A stretch of 64,000 bases of DNA. Source: Plazaster borealis. Its lineage: Eukaryota > Echinodermata > Asteroidea > Forcipulatida > Labidiasteridae. Location of the stretch: the NCBI GenBank assembly GCA_021014325.1, contig CM037462.1:17628135-17692134 (forward strand), given 5' to 3'. This document shows positions 1-14,400 of this stretch, piece by piece. The translations under genes and the position numbers were made by a program. The notes beneath the pieces are model-generated. The model was not told the DNA's origin. It made no database searches and saw only the letters and a program-made list of their open reading frames with translations. Position 1 is the stretch's first letter. Every line of letters begins with the position of its first letter.

Positions 1-309
1 CTTGTAGTTTCTAGCAACATAGAGTATTTCACTGTACACCTAAACTCTTATAAAAATCGACTAGTACAGTGTAGGACTTTTCCGCCTTCAGTAGAACTTT
101 CTTTTTTTGGGGGGGGGGGAGGGTAGTGCTGTAGAAGAAAATAAGTTATTGAAGTATGGGAACATTTCTCCCTTTCTTTTTTTGAGGGGGGGGGGATACC
201 CTCTGCTCCATATCGGGTATGGTATATTAAACTTTGTTTACAGCTTCTTCAGACTGGTGCCTTCTCTCCTCATATCTAAACTGACCATTCCTGCATGGTT
301 TTTTTACAG

Positions 310-3300
310 AAATCCCCAACCGATGTTTGGATCATGGCTGTTCCCATATCTGCCTCCCGTCCCCCTCAAAACGGACCGACTATATCTGTGCATGCCCCTC
401 TAACTCTTACCTGGATGGGACCAAACAGACCTGCCTCTGTGAAAACGGAGGGCGCCTGCTGGAGGATGGAATCAGCTGTGAGGTAACAAAGACTTATTGG
501 TCTTGTTGATCTGCTTGTTAACCACAGACTTTTTGGTGTTATCCAACCTTTGAAAAATAAAAAAAAACATATACTAGGGTCGTTCCTTCTTTTAAATTGT
601 TGACTTGTTTTAAGGAGGGGTATTTTAATTGAACTATCAGAAGTTCTTTCAGCCCTGAACAAATCCTCAAATGAGTTTGCTATTAAGGTGCTTCAGTTGA
701 GCTACATTTAGCCTACGAATGAACATTTTCACAAAGTTGCTTTCATAGAGAAAGAAATATTGCTCAGCAATTTTTTAATCCATGCAAGAAATCCGATGGG
801 CACCTGTGACAAACAATGTGAAATGAAAGTTATTTTGGATGGTTGCCAGTTTCAGCTAAAAGCAAGATATTTTTTAAGCTAAGCTTATTTTTTGTGCTTA
901 CCAACTTACATGTCAATAATCTGGAACGAATCAAACGAACACAAAGCGAAAAATTCACATTTTTAACCTAATCTTAACAAGTAAACAAACATGAACTCTC
1001 AAACAACACAATTTATCATAGTTAGGCCTAAAAAAAATTAAAAATTATGTTGGCGTAACCCGACCGACCCTAAAAATCAACCGACCCTGGATATTTTATT
1101 TTTTTTTCAACTTGTTTTCCCCTAGCTGAAGTTTTGACAATGATTAAAAAAACATCTTTCCGACCACAATTGAAGCGGAAAGTGAAAAAAAAGACTGACG
1201 TCCTTTTCTTTATTTTAATGTCAGCCCCAGACACTCTCCAGCCCTGGGAGAATGACACTCCTATTGAGATCCAATTACCTCCTATCTTAATCCTCTGCAG
1301 TTTGTTATACATTGTTTCAGTTTGTAATACTCTTGCCACAAGTTCTATGTCTTTGTGGTTTTATGACCTGGTTCTGCGACCCTTAAGAGTGGGTGTAGTG
1401 TTCTATTAAACCTGGAAAGTGTGTTGACATCCGCTGGCTTAAAGTTTTGATTTGAACATTACAAACAGGTAAACAGTTTGGAATTCACAAGTTTCGTTTA
1501 ACTGTTATGAGAAAAAAAAGAAAAAAAAGGAAAACAAAAAATCCCGACCTACCTACCCTATATTTTTCTGGCCCACTACGCCAACATAACATTTTTTTTT
1601 TTAGGCCTTAGATTTGTTTAATTTCTTTTGTTCCAGGCTCAAAAAGAATGCGGTGGCAGCTCGTTCCAGTGCCTCAGCCGAGAATGCATCAGGCTCTCCT
1701 TAGCATGCAACGGATACCCAAATTGTCAAGATGGGTCTGACGAAAATGATTGTGATGGTGGATGCGGTGACTGGGGTTTCCAGTGTAATAATGGCAACTG
1801 CATACATAATCGGCAGCGGTGTGATGGCAGTACAGGGGACTGTCTCGATTATGAAGACGAAATTGGATGTGGTGCGTGATAAATACGTTCACAGTCAATT
1901 CCAACCTTTTGTCCTTTTTCACAATCTATAGATTTAAGTCTGTCTTTAGGAAATTACTAAACCTTCAAAAAGTTTGCTATCAGTCGGACGGCTGACAAGA
2001 ATACCCACCAGGACATTCCATTGTGTAGCATGCACAGGCATGCACTTACCGTGCTACGCATTGTTTCAAACGGGACAGAAGGTACTGGAATTCATGCTCA
2101 TAATTTTGTTATACAAATGTGGCATACAAGAATCAACAGGCTGCCATAATTTTTTGTCATTGTATTTGGCTCAATGGAAAGTAACTCCTTGTGTTCTTAG
2201 ATTCCAGAATACCATGGCAGATTATCAGCCATGAACTTACAGCCAAGGTTCTGTGATTCACTGTGAGTGCATACTCATATTTTCTCACGAGACAACAACA
2301 AATCCCGATGCTCATTATGAGAACCTTTGTTGTATGTACTTTATTAAGTCAGTGTTTCACTGTTGCAAAGAGATTTTCAAAAAAAATGATCACTCCAGAA
2401 GCTTCAAAAAGTTCCGAAAAATAATACCTCGCATGAACACAGAAAAGTTTTAGGAATCCAGACGTGAAGTGGTTAAAGCAGATTATGATAAAATACATTT
2501 ATCTAACGTTTGCTTCCAATGTTTCCCCTTACATCGTTGCAACCCTCTCCAAACTCACTCCATGACTTATCTGTACAGAGAATGTTCCAGATCTGTGTGG
2601 TACAACACAACCTGACCCCTGCCCTGGAGTGACTTGTATTAATTTACAAGCAGGACTAAAGTGTGTTTGCCCTTACAGTTACAGTCTTCTGCTAGACAAT
2701 CGAACATGTCAGTTTTCATACCCGACACCACCCAAGGTATATTTTTTAGTATTTACTAGTTTAACATGAGAGACTATTATTGTTTTACATCTTTTATCTA
2801 AAGAAAAACATACAGAAGTTGCATGTTCAAATCCTGCTCTTCGTTCAACCAAAACTGATTTGCCTTTAAAGGAAAATAGTGATCCCTCTTTTGCTTCCCA
2901 GGTAGTAAATTGTTACCCAGGCATGATTCTTGGCTAGGCTGCAGTATAAGAGTGTATAAGTTCTTACTGGCGCCCCGAACAAAGATATTGCCATAATCTG
3001 CTGGTTTGAGCAAAGCTGGTCGAGTATGTCATTGAGAACGTCATATCTCATAACCAATCTGCCCATCTCAGCTTTTATCTTTTGATTTTCTTCACCCATC
3101 TGTTCCTCCTTTACTGTTTTTTTCTTACTAAGGAATTATTTTTTTGTACTTCTGACCTCTATGTGAAATCTCTCTAAATTTCTTCATCCTGATCAGTTGT
3201 TGTTAGCTTCCAGGCATCGGCTTCTGGAGATTGATACATTGTCTTTAGAGGTTGAAGATGTGCAGGGTTCTTGGTATGACATTGTTGGTGTAACCTATAC

Positions 3301-6300
3301 AGAGGATGATACAATGTTTGTCGCTGATATCACACTAGACACAATAGACAGGTAGAGTATGAAACAAATCTCTTCTTTCATTTTTACATTCCTGGTAAAA
3401 TTTAATTAGGGAGTGAACAAAACTGACATGATTTTGAATGATGGCCTGGAATGGGTTAAATTGGGTTTCATTGAGATGTACTTTGTTGGGCTTGATAGGA
3501 GGAAGATAGTTAGTAGGATTTGTCTAAATGAAAATAGCTTTGATTGAGTAGGTCTGGGTTAAAATGGGCTGGACTGGGTTAGTAGTAGGTTACATTGAGA
3601 TATGATGAGTTGACTGATTGGTGCTGTCTTTAAATGTGAATAGGTCTGGGTTACACTCAGATTGAATGAGTTGGACTTAATGGATAGGAGAAGGTTGAAT
3701 AGGGTTTTGAGAGGTTAAATTGGGTTTTGAACTGAGTTATTCTGGGATTTGAAAGGTTAATTGGGTTTGATCTGGGTTAAATTGGGTTTTGAAAGTTTAA
3801 ATTGGGTTGTTACATGTAGTATGTAATTTGATTATTAGGGGAAACTGCCCAAAAAATGTGTGACTGGACTGTGTTGAGCTATCATGGAGAAACATAAAAA
3901 AAACAGTATTCTATCGGGAAACAATTTGTTCACCTTGTGGTAGCCTACCTAGAAAAACAAACTGTTAAAACTTTTTATGTACAGTACATTTTTCTGCCTC
4001 TTTCAGGTATTCCACCACTGGAGGATATTATGGTCAGTCAGTTACAGTGACTAACCGGACAGTGGTATCTGGGATAGCGAACACCTCTGAGGGGTTAGCA
4101 TATGACTGGATCAACAAGAACCTCTACTGGGTGAACAGAGTAGAACAACCTGCGTCCATTGATGTTATAAGTAACAATGGCCAGTTCCCGTCAGCGAAAA
4201 TCCTGAAGAATTTGGACAAGCCACGAGGTCTTGCAGTGGACCCCAAAGAGGCGTATGTTTTATCAGTTTGGAAACATTCTGTAATTTGTTGTCAACATTT
4301 TAAGTGCTCTAAAATGAAAACAATAAAATATGAAGTTATATACCATCTCTTTAATCACTGATGATTTTCTAATTAGATATTTGTACTGGACTGACTGGGG
4401 AGACGTCCCGATGATTGGCAAAGCAGGTTTAGATGGTTCTCAGCCTATAAAACTGGTACACACTGACCTTGGCTGGCCTAACGGTCTGACGCTAGATTTC
4501 CAAGCTAGACGGGTGTACTGGGTGGATAGTAACCTGGACAGAGTGGAATATATTGGGTTTGATGGTGATGGACGACGCATTCTGATTCAGAACAGCCTGA
4601 AGGTACAGCACCCCTTCGGTATCGCTCTTCACCAGGTAATGAGAAATCAACAATTGTTGTTAATTCAAAAGATCTAGTAAGGCCCAAGTCCAAATTGATG
4701 GCTTTGGCAAGAGCTATGGCTTGAAAAGCCAATTCTTCAATGCTGTCGAGGCAGCCAACTGTCATAGCCATAGCCGAAGTTGCTTGATTTGAACACGGAA
4801 AAAGACTATTACTTTTGTTTGACCCTACAAGGACCCAAGTGCTATGACTGAGAGTACCCCCCCCCCCGTTATGACCTTGAGCAAGGTACATAACCTTTAG
4901 CAAAGCACTTGACCTTAAGCAATGCCTTTGTGATCTTAAGCAATGCACTTGACCTTGATGAGCAAGGCACTTGACCTCGAGCAAGGCACTTGATGGGAGT
5001 ACTCCCAGTCATGGCACTTGTGTCATTGAGCAAGGCACTTAACCATATTTCTTCATCCTTGGGATGTTATAGGTCCTGTGTGTTGCGTAATAATGCACAT
5101 AAAAAACGCTACTTACAAGAATAAAATATGCTGTTGAAACCCCTCAGCCCTGGTAGATTTCAGATCCAAAAACCTTGTTCCTATATACCCAGCTAACACA
5201 ATACGTTGTTACAACGTTGCACAACGTTGTGATAAGGTTGCAATTTGGTCGATGGGATGACAACGTTTTGACTACGTTGCAAGAACGTCAGATCTTAACA
5301 TGATCTTCAACCAATGTTGTACATTGGTTGTATGTTGGTAATTTATGCAACGTTGCCGAAAGGTTTTATACTTAACGTGTTCACAACACTCTATTTTGGT
5401 ATTATAAAAATGTAGTATTTAAGTTAAGGCAACAACGTTGTCGATAAGTTATATTTTGGTCTCACTAAAACATAGTAATTATGTTGTGACGAGCACGTTG
5501 TCTGCATGTTGTATTTTGGTTTTATCAAAATGTCATATTTAAATCGCGGCGGTCACGTTGTCTTGAGGTTGTATTTTGGTATTATTAAAACGTAGCATTT
5601 GTGTTGTGGCAGTCACGTTGTCTACACGTTGTATTTTGCATTTATCAAATGTATTTAAATCATCGCGTCACGTTGTCTTGAGGTTGTATTTTGGTATTAT
5701 TAAAACGTAGCATTTGTGTTGTGGCAGTCACGTTGTCTACACGTTGTATTTTGGTAACATTAAAACGTAGCAATTATGTTGTGACGAGCACGTTGTATTT
5801 TGGTTTTATCAAAACGTCATATTTAAGTTTCGGCCGTATGTTGTCTCATCATCGTTTTTTGGTATTGTCAAAACGTAATGTTTAAGTTTTGGTGATCACG
5901 TTGTCATCATGTTGTATTTTGGTATTGCAAATAAAATAAAATATAGCCTACTATTCAAGTTGTGACAGCCAGGTTGTCTCAACCTTCAAACGTGTAATGT
6001 AACCATCACGTTATGGCCTTTCAGTTTTATCATAACGTCTTTGTTTTTACCATCACGTTGTGACATAATGTATTTTAGTTTAATTACAAAAAAACAAATA
6101 ATAGTATTTATGTTTTGACAAGGACATCGTTTGGCATTGTATTTTAGTTTGTATTGGCGATGTTCATACCATTGTGTTGAATAGTTCAAGCAGCCTAATG
6201 GTAGGCCTAATGTTTGACATCGCAAACAATGTTTGTTCTCAATTTAGTTTTTGTTATAATGGTTGTCATAAATATAATAGGCACTTGAGGAGCGGCGTTC

Positions 6301-8391
6301 CTATCACATTGGCATTTATATGATCAATCTGAACATTACTAATCATTAATTGCATTTAATTGAGTTTATTGTGTCAAGCAGCAGTGCACCGGTGTGGGAA
6401 GAGATTCGATTCTACTCCCCCCACCCCCACCACCAGTACAGTGGCATTCCATGTTTGAAGTACTTTCCGGTACCACTAATTAAATGTGTTTTGAAGAACA
6501 AATTTAAGATACAGTTCCGCTCAGGTATGCTCAACTTGCCCCATTTACCAGCGTGCGGAATGCTGCATGTCTATTACAAATTAATATGACAACGTCATGA
6601 CAACGTAAATATCACATATGCAAATTAGTAGATTGGGCTTAGAAGTTGTATAATACCTACAAAATATTTCACAAAATTTACCAAATTTAGGAACTAGGTG
6701 CACTGGTTTCTTCTTGTAATTGTCTAAACTTTCAGAGGAACATATGGATAAATATAATGAAGTAATAAACATGAAAGTGTACTTTCAGAAATATTATTAA
6801 AATAGAAACAATTAAAAACAATATACACCCATGAATGCCAAAGTCAGGAAATCGGTCTGTATATATAGTACACGCTGTACGATGTATAGTATACAGGTGC
6901 AGTGAAGTCAGGTAATAGCATATTAAGGACCTACTACATTACTTTGTATAAGTATTGTTCATGTTGACGTTTCAATTAACAATATTCATGAAACTATTGT
7001 ATAATTAACTGATATAGTAAACAATAACATAACATTTGGCTGACGTTGTGACAACGTTCAGGGTACTGTAAAAAGATACGTTGTTGCAACATTCTTTTTA
7101 AATGATTGTTTACAACATTGTGTATACGTGCCAACAACGTCGTTGTTTCGTTGCATCCTAACGTTCTAAAGACGTACAGGGGAGTCGACAAAGATTCGTT
7201 GCTACAACGTTACTTAGCATTATAACAACCAAACAAACAGGCTATGGGAACGTTGTTGCAACGTTTATACAAGTTGTCATAAGGTCACTGGAAACGTGTC
7301 TTAAACGTACCAACAACGTGGTTGTTACGTTGCGTCATTACGTTCGGAAGATGTATAGGGGAGTCGACAAAGTTTCGTAGTTACGTTATATTAATAACGC
7401 TGCTTACACCAAAGTCTGACTTTGTTAGCTGGGTATACCTTGACAATTGACCTCTTGACTTCAAAACAATATCAAGTTGCCTTATCTTTATGGATGATGC
7501 AGCTTTAACTCACCACCATAACCTTGAACTTTTACCTTTTCAGCCCCAAAACAATCCAACCCCCCCCCCCCCCCCGTGTCACTTCTAACTGGAGTTACAG
7601 TCCAAAAACCATTTAGCTATAACTCACCACCATAACCTTGGACCTTAAAGGTCCCATTAAAAGTAACATATGGACCACAACATCTCACAACAACTCATTT
7701 CAATCAAAATTGTCCAGAAAACCTTTTCTACAGATCTTGCAATTGACTAATCCTGCCACCATTTTAGATGGTGTAAGAATAATGCACTCGGTGCTCAGCG
7801 CGTGCCAATGAACAACTTTCTCTTGATCTCTATGACAGAGCATTCTCACCCAGTGAAATCATATGCTTGAAGTATTTTTACAATTTGTTTTTTAAATAAA
7901 ATAATAAAAAACCGTTTTAAGTGAATTTATTCTGCTCTTCACAGCACATGGTATTCTGGAATGACTGGAAGACAGACGCAGTAAACATTGCCAACAAGTT
8001 TACTGGAGAAATACTGGACACAATTGCGCTAGACAATCATCATGCATACTTTATGTCTGCAATTCAACATCAAACCGAGATTGGAGGTATGCAAGGCTTA
8101 GAATTTGTTTTCTTACATACATGTAACATCACCAAGGTCCTGCAGTTTCTAGCACCATAGAGGACTTCACTGTACAACTAGACTCTTATAAAAGTCTACT
8201 AGTACAGTGTAGGATTTTTCCGCCTTCACTAAAACTTCATTTGGTGCTCATTAAGGGCATGGTGTACCCCTTTACCCCTATTGTGTCTTCATTGTGTGCT
8301 TGGAACCTCAGGAATTCTTTAGAGGATTTTTTTTTTTGGGGGGGGAGGGTTAGTTCTGTAGAAGAAAATAGTTTGTTAAAGTATGGGAACA

Positions 8392-8422
<31 letters not shown>

Positions 8423-11400
8423 TTTTTCGGAGGGGGGTTACCCTCTGCCCCATATCGGGCATGGTATATAAAACTTTTTATACAGTTTCTTCAGACTGGT
8501 GCCTTCTCTCCCCTTCATATCTGAACTGACCATTCCTGCATGTTTTGGGGTTTTGTTTTTTTACAGAAATCCCTAACCGATGTTTGAATCATGGCTGTTC
8601 CCATATCTGCCTTCCCTCCCCCTCAAAACTGACCGACTATATCTGTGCATGCCCCTTGGACACTCACCTGGATGGGACCAAACAGACCTGCCTCTGTGAA
8701 AACGGAGGGCGCCTGCTGGAGGATGGAATCAGCTGTCAGGTAATGAAGACTTAGTCATTCAATCGGTCTTGTTGATTCTGCTTGTTAACCAAAGACTTTT
8801 TGGTGTTATCCAACCTTCAAAAAAATTTTAAAAATATATATACTAGGGTCAATCCTTGTTTGACATTGTTGACTTGTTTTAAGGAGGGGTATTTTAATTG
8901 AACTATCAGAAGTTCTTTCATCAAGTTATGAGCAAATACTCAAATGAGTTTGTGATTAAGGTGCTTCAGTTGAGCCACATTTAGCGCTCACAAATGAACA
9001 TTTTCACAAAGTTGCTTTCATAGAGAGAGAAATATTGCTCAGCAATTTGTAATCCATGCAATACCTCAGATGGACACCTGTGACAAACAATGCGAATTGA
9101 AATTTATTTTGGATGTTTGCCAGTTTCTGCTAAAAGCAAGATCTTTTTAAGCTAAGCTGATTTTTTTGTGCTTACCGACTTAAATGTCAAAAATCTGGAA
9201 CTACTTAAAAAATTAAATGAACAGAGGGAAAAATTCACATTTTTAACCTAATCTTAACAAGTAAACAAACATGAACTCTCAAACAACACAATTTATCATT
9301 GTTAGTTTTGCTCAATTTCTTTTGTTCCAGGCTCAAGGAGAATGCGGTCGCACAGAGTTCCAGTGCCTAAACAGAGATTGCATCTATCTCTCCGCAGCAT
9401 GCGACGGATACCCAAATTGTCAAGATGGGTCTGATGAAAATGACTGTGATGGTGGATGCGGAGACTGGGGTTTCCAGTGTAATAATGGCAACTGCATACA
9501 TAATCAGCAGCGGTGTGATGGCAGTACAGGGGACTGTCTCGATTATGAAGACGAAATTGGATGTGGTACGTGATAAATACATTAACAGTCGATTCCAACC
9601 TTTTGGTCTTTTTCACAATCTATCGATTTAACTCGGTCTTTTCTAACTTAAGGAAACCACTTCACATTAATAATTACTTGCTATCAGTCGGACGGCTGGC
9701 ATGAGTACCCATCAGGACATTCCATTGTGTAGCATTCATAGGCATGCACTGTTTCAAATGGAACAGAAGGTACTGGAATTCATGCTCGTAATATCCCTTT
9801 TTTGGGGTGTTATACTGTAATCCCTGATTCCAGACCTTTGTTCTTGGCAGATTATCGGCCATGACTTATAGCCAAGGTTCTGTGATTCACTATGAGTGCC
9901 TACTCATATTTTCTCACGAGACAACAACAAATACTGATGCTCATTATGAGAAACTTTGTTGTATGTCCTTTATCAAGTCAGTGTTTCATTGTGGCAACAA
10001 GATTTTCGAAGGAAAACGATTACTCACAAAGTTTCAAAAGTTGCGACGAATAATACCTTTTCGGAATACAGACGTGAAGTGGTTAAAGCAGATTATGATA
10101 ACATACATATATCTAACGTTTGCTTCTAATTTTTTCCCCTACATCGTTGCAACCCTCTCCAAACTCACTCCATGGCTCATCTGTACAGAGAATGTTCCAG
10201 ATCTGTGTGGTACAACACAACCTGACCCCTGCCCTGGAGTGACTTGTATTAATTTGCAAGCAGGACTAAAGTGTGTTTGCCCTTACAGTTACAGTCTTCT
10301 GCTAGACAATCGAACATGTCAGTTTTCATACCCAACACCACCCAAGGTAATTGTTTTAGGATTTATTAGTTTTATATGAGAGACTATTATTGCTTTTACA
10401 TCTTTTATCTAAAGAAAAACATACAGAAGTTGCAGGTTCAAATCCTGCTCTGTGAACACCCAAAACTGATGTACCCAGTCAGTTTCCCTTGTACTTATGA
10501 TTTGACTTTAAAGGAAAATAGTGATCCCTCTTTTGCTTCTCTGGTAGTAAATTGTAACCCAGGCATGATTCCTGGCTAGGCTGCAGTATAAGGGTGTATG
10601 AGTTCTTGCTGGGGCCCCCGAACAATTGCCATAATCTGCTGGTTTGAGCAAAGCCTGTTGAGTATGTCATTGAGACCGTCATATCTCATAACTAATCTAC
10701 CCATCTCAGCTTCTATCTTTCGATTTCCTTTACCAATCTGTTTAGGCCATATGGTATAAAATGTACCTTCTCATCCTGTTCGACCCCCGTGGGTCTAAGA
10801 GAACTCTACAGTTTTTAACAGAGTAATTGCTGTAGAATCCGATTCCGAAAGGTTCTCCACAAAAACGCCAGTCAAATTGGAGAAATTATTGACCAAACAT
10901 TGCACTAATTAATTGACAGCGATCGAGCACTGTTTACGGTTGTGATACGTCGGCTGGTTGCATTTTGTTTGGAATACCTGCACACAGACTGTAGACACCA
11001 TGTGATCCAAATTCGCCAATCAGAAGCTAGGTCAAAGGTTATGTGACGATCAAAACAAACATGGCGGCGCACGTGATATGCTCTAACCTATACACTTGGT
11101 CTTGGCTGAGGTTACCATTAAAGGCAGGGACAACAAAAATTAAAAAAATTCCCCCAAAAAAGACATTGAAAGAAGAATGAGCAACAAAACAGTGACATCA
11201 TTTGTACTGGTGCTTTAGGTAGAAAGTACCCCTTTAATTAGAAATCAAAGGTAAAAAATTTAAAAAAATTAACATTTTAGTACTGTAATTTTGTTTATAA
11301 AAATGGAGCAAATCATTCCATCCTTGTCGTTCAATGACTATACATTGTTGAGGGCTAGGGGCCTATAAGTTGTTTTATACTTGGCACCAAATTTTATTGG

Positions 11401-14400
11401 CTAACCATTCAGTGAATTTGAAATGACACTGTAGTCTAGTCTTTGAGAAGTACATTCTTAAACATGGCCTTAATTAAACCCACACAATTGACGTTGTTGG
11501 ACGCAATCATTGAAAATGGATTTTTATTTTTTATTTTTTTTTACGGCGCACACATTATTTATGTTTCCTTGCATAGTTTTAAAATTTGCGCAGGATAGCT
11601 TGGGAGCACTTTTTGAATGCCGCGCGATCGTAACCCCTGATAGTGTGACTTTTAGCACTTTCCTTCCAGGGGTTATAGCGACGAGAAGTATCGATACAGC
11701 GCGCTGCCAATGGTAGTTCGTGTCAATTTCGTGTCTCAGCTGTGCAATTTTTATTTGTGTGTTGGCAGACTTTAGTTCACAAATTGCGCGCACGCATTTT
11801 CAAAGATTGCGCCCAACAACGTAATAAGCAAACTTTGTATGTTATGCAAATTTGACTGGATATTTTTTGGAGAACTGTTAGTGTGTTTAATATGTCTACA
11901 ACTAACTAAATATACCTTTAAAAAGTAGACCCACGGGGGTCGAAACGAAACTCATTTTCCAGGCGTCTTTTCATTTACCGTATGGCCTAATTCCTCCTTT
12001 AATGTTTCTTTTCTTACAAGGAATTATTTTTTTGTACTTTTGACCTCTATGTGAAATCTCTCTAAATTTCTTCATCCTGATCAGTTGTTGTTAACTGCCA
12101 GGCATCGGCTTCTGGAGATTGATACATTGTCTTTAGAGGTTGCAGATGTGCAGGGTTCTTGGAATAATATCATTGGTGTAACCTTTGGTGGGGATGATAC
12201 AATGTTTGTCGGCGATATCACACTAGACACAATAGATAGGTAGAGTATGAAATCTCTTCTTTCATTTTTACATTTCTGGTAAAAATTATTTGGGTAGTGA
12301 AAAAAACTTACATGGCCTCAATTATGGCCTGGATCGGGTTAAATTGGGTTTCATTGAGATGTACTGGGTTGGGCTTGATAGGAAGAAGATACTTAGTAGG
12401 ATTTGTCTAGATGAAATTAGCTTTGATTCAGTAGGTCTGGGTTGAAATGGGCGGGACTAGGATAGCAGTAGTTACATTGAGATATGACGAGTTGACTGAA
12501 TGATGCTGTCTTTAAATGTGACTAGGTCTGGGTTACACTCAGATTGAATGAGTTGGACTTGATGGATAGGAGAAGGTTGAATAGGGTTTTGAGAAGTTAA
12601 ACTGGGTTGTTACATGTAGTATATAATTTGATTATTAGGGGAAACTGCCAAGTGTGACTGGACTGTGTTGAGCTAGTAGTTAAAAGTAGTATTCTATCTG
12701 GAAACAATTTGTTGCAAAAACTGTTCCAACTTTTTATGTACAGTACTTTTTCTGCCTCTCAGGTATTCCACCACTGGAGGATTTTATGGTCAGTCAGTAA
12801 CAGTGACCGACCGGACCGTGGTATCTGGGATAGCCAACAAGTCTGAGGGATTAGCATATGACTGGATCAACAAGAACCTCTACTGGGTGAACACAGTAGA
12901 AAAACCTTCGTCCATTGATGTTATAAGTAACAATGGCCAGTTCCCGTCAGCAAAAATCCTGAAGAATTTGGACAAGCCACGAGGTCTTGCAGTGGACCCC
13001 AAAGAGGCGTATGTTTTATCAGTTTGGAAACATTCTGTAATTTGTTGTCAACATTATTTTTAAGTACTCTAAAATGAAAACAATAAAATATGAAGTTATA
13101 CCATCTCTGTAATCAGTATCACTTATGATTTTCTGATCAGATATTTGTACTGGACTGACTGGGGAGACGTCCCAATGATTGGCAAAGCAGGTTTAGATGG
13201 TTCTCAGCCTATACAACTGGTAAACACTGACCTTGGCTGGATTAACGGTCTGACGCTAGATTTCCAAGCTAGACGGGTGTATTGGGTGGATAGTAAACTG
13301 GACAGAGTGGAATATATTGGGTTTGATGGTGATGGACGACGCATTCTGATTCAGAACAGCCCGAAGGTACAGCACCCCTTCAGTATCGCTCTTCACCAGG
13401 TAAAGAGAAAACAACAATTGTTGTTAATTCAAAAAATCTAGTAAGGCCCAAGTACCAGCTATTCCTTTTGCAAGGGCAACCCCCCACCCAGATTATAAGT
13501 CCAAATGTCATTTCTACTCGGAGTTACTCTCCAGAAACCATTTACCTATAATTCACCACTGTGATCTTGATCTTTGACCTTTTCACCCCCGAAGGCAAAG
13601 GCAACCCCCCACCCAAGTTACAAGTCCAAAATGTCACTTCTAACTGGAGTTAGATAAAAGGACAAATTACCATACACCATGATAAAGATAACAAAAGGAC
13701 CACAACACCTCATTGCAATCAAAATTGTCCAGCAAACCTTTTCTACAGGTCTTGAAATTGACTAATCCTGCCACCATTTTAGATGGTGTAAGAATAATGC
13801 ATTCGGTGCTCAGCGCGTGCCAATGAACAACTTTCTCTTGATCTCTATGACAGAGCATTCTCACCCAGTGACATCATATGCTTAAAGTAATTTTACAACT
13901 TTGATAAAGGTACAACAAAATTTGTTTTTTAAATAAGAAATAAAAAAACGTTTAAGTGTAAGTTATTCTGCTCTTCACAGCACATGGTATTCTGGAATGA
14001 CTGGAAGACAGACGCAGTAAACATTGCCAACAAGTTTACTGGAGAAATACTGGACACAATTCCGCTAGACAATCAGGCATACTTTATGTCTGCAATTCAA
14101 CATCAATACGAGTTTGGAGGTATGCAAGGCTAATAATTTTTTTATTCTTAGGAAACCAAAATGAAACTCTAGCTAACAGAAACACCATACGATCACCAAG
14201 GGCGACAAGGGCTTGTAGTTTCTAGCACCATAGAGTATTTCACTCATGAAATATTTCAGTGCTCATTATTGGGAATGGTGTACCCCCCCCCCCCATTGTG
14301 TCTTCATTGTGTGCTTGGAATCTCAGTAATTCTTAAGAGGATTTTATTTTATTTTATTTTTTATTTTTTTTGGGGGGGAGTTCTGTAGAGGAAATTAAGT

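Larger units (their letters stand above)
1..8146 (+). repeat. Tandem duplication unit 1 of the LRP module
   Basis: Window start (CTTGTAGTTTCTAGCA) corresponds to sequence just after the last exon of unit 1 near 8147 and again near 14212, so the window opens exactly one period before unit 2. Exons and introns are both homologous between units. Exons total 1,368 bases (456 codons). Unit 1 is longer than unit 2 mainly because of insertions at 1026-1607 and between about 4680 and 7500. Confidence 0.9.

Noticed and set aside
4505..4984. 159-codon minus-strand open frame
   Set aside because: It lies antisense to a clear YWTD propeller exon (4,377-4,635) and continues into the SINE-like repeat; no recognisable domain.
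5340..5930. Regular AACGTTGT/CACGTTGT array, CRISPR-like at first sight
   Set aside because: The units are degenerate and variable in length, without unique spacers, and lie inside a transposon in a eukaryotic genome.
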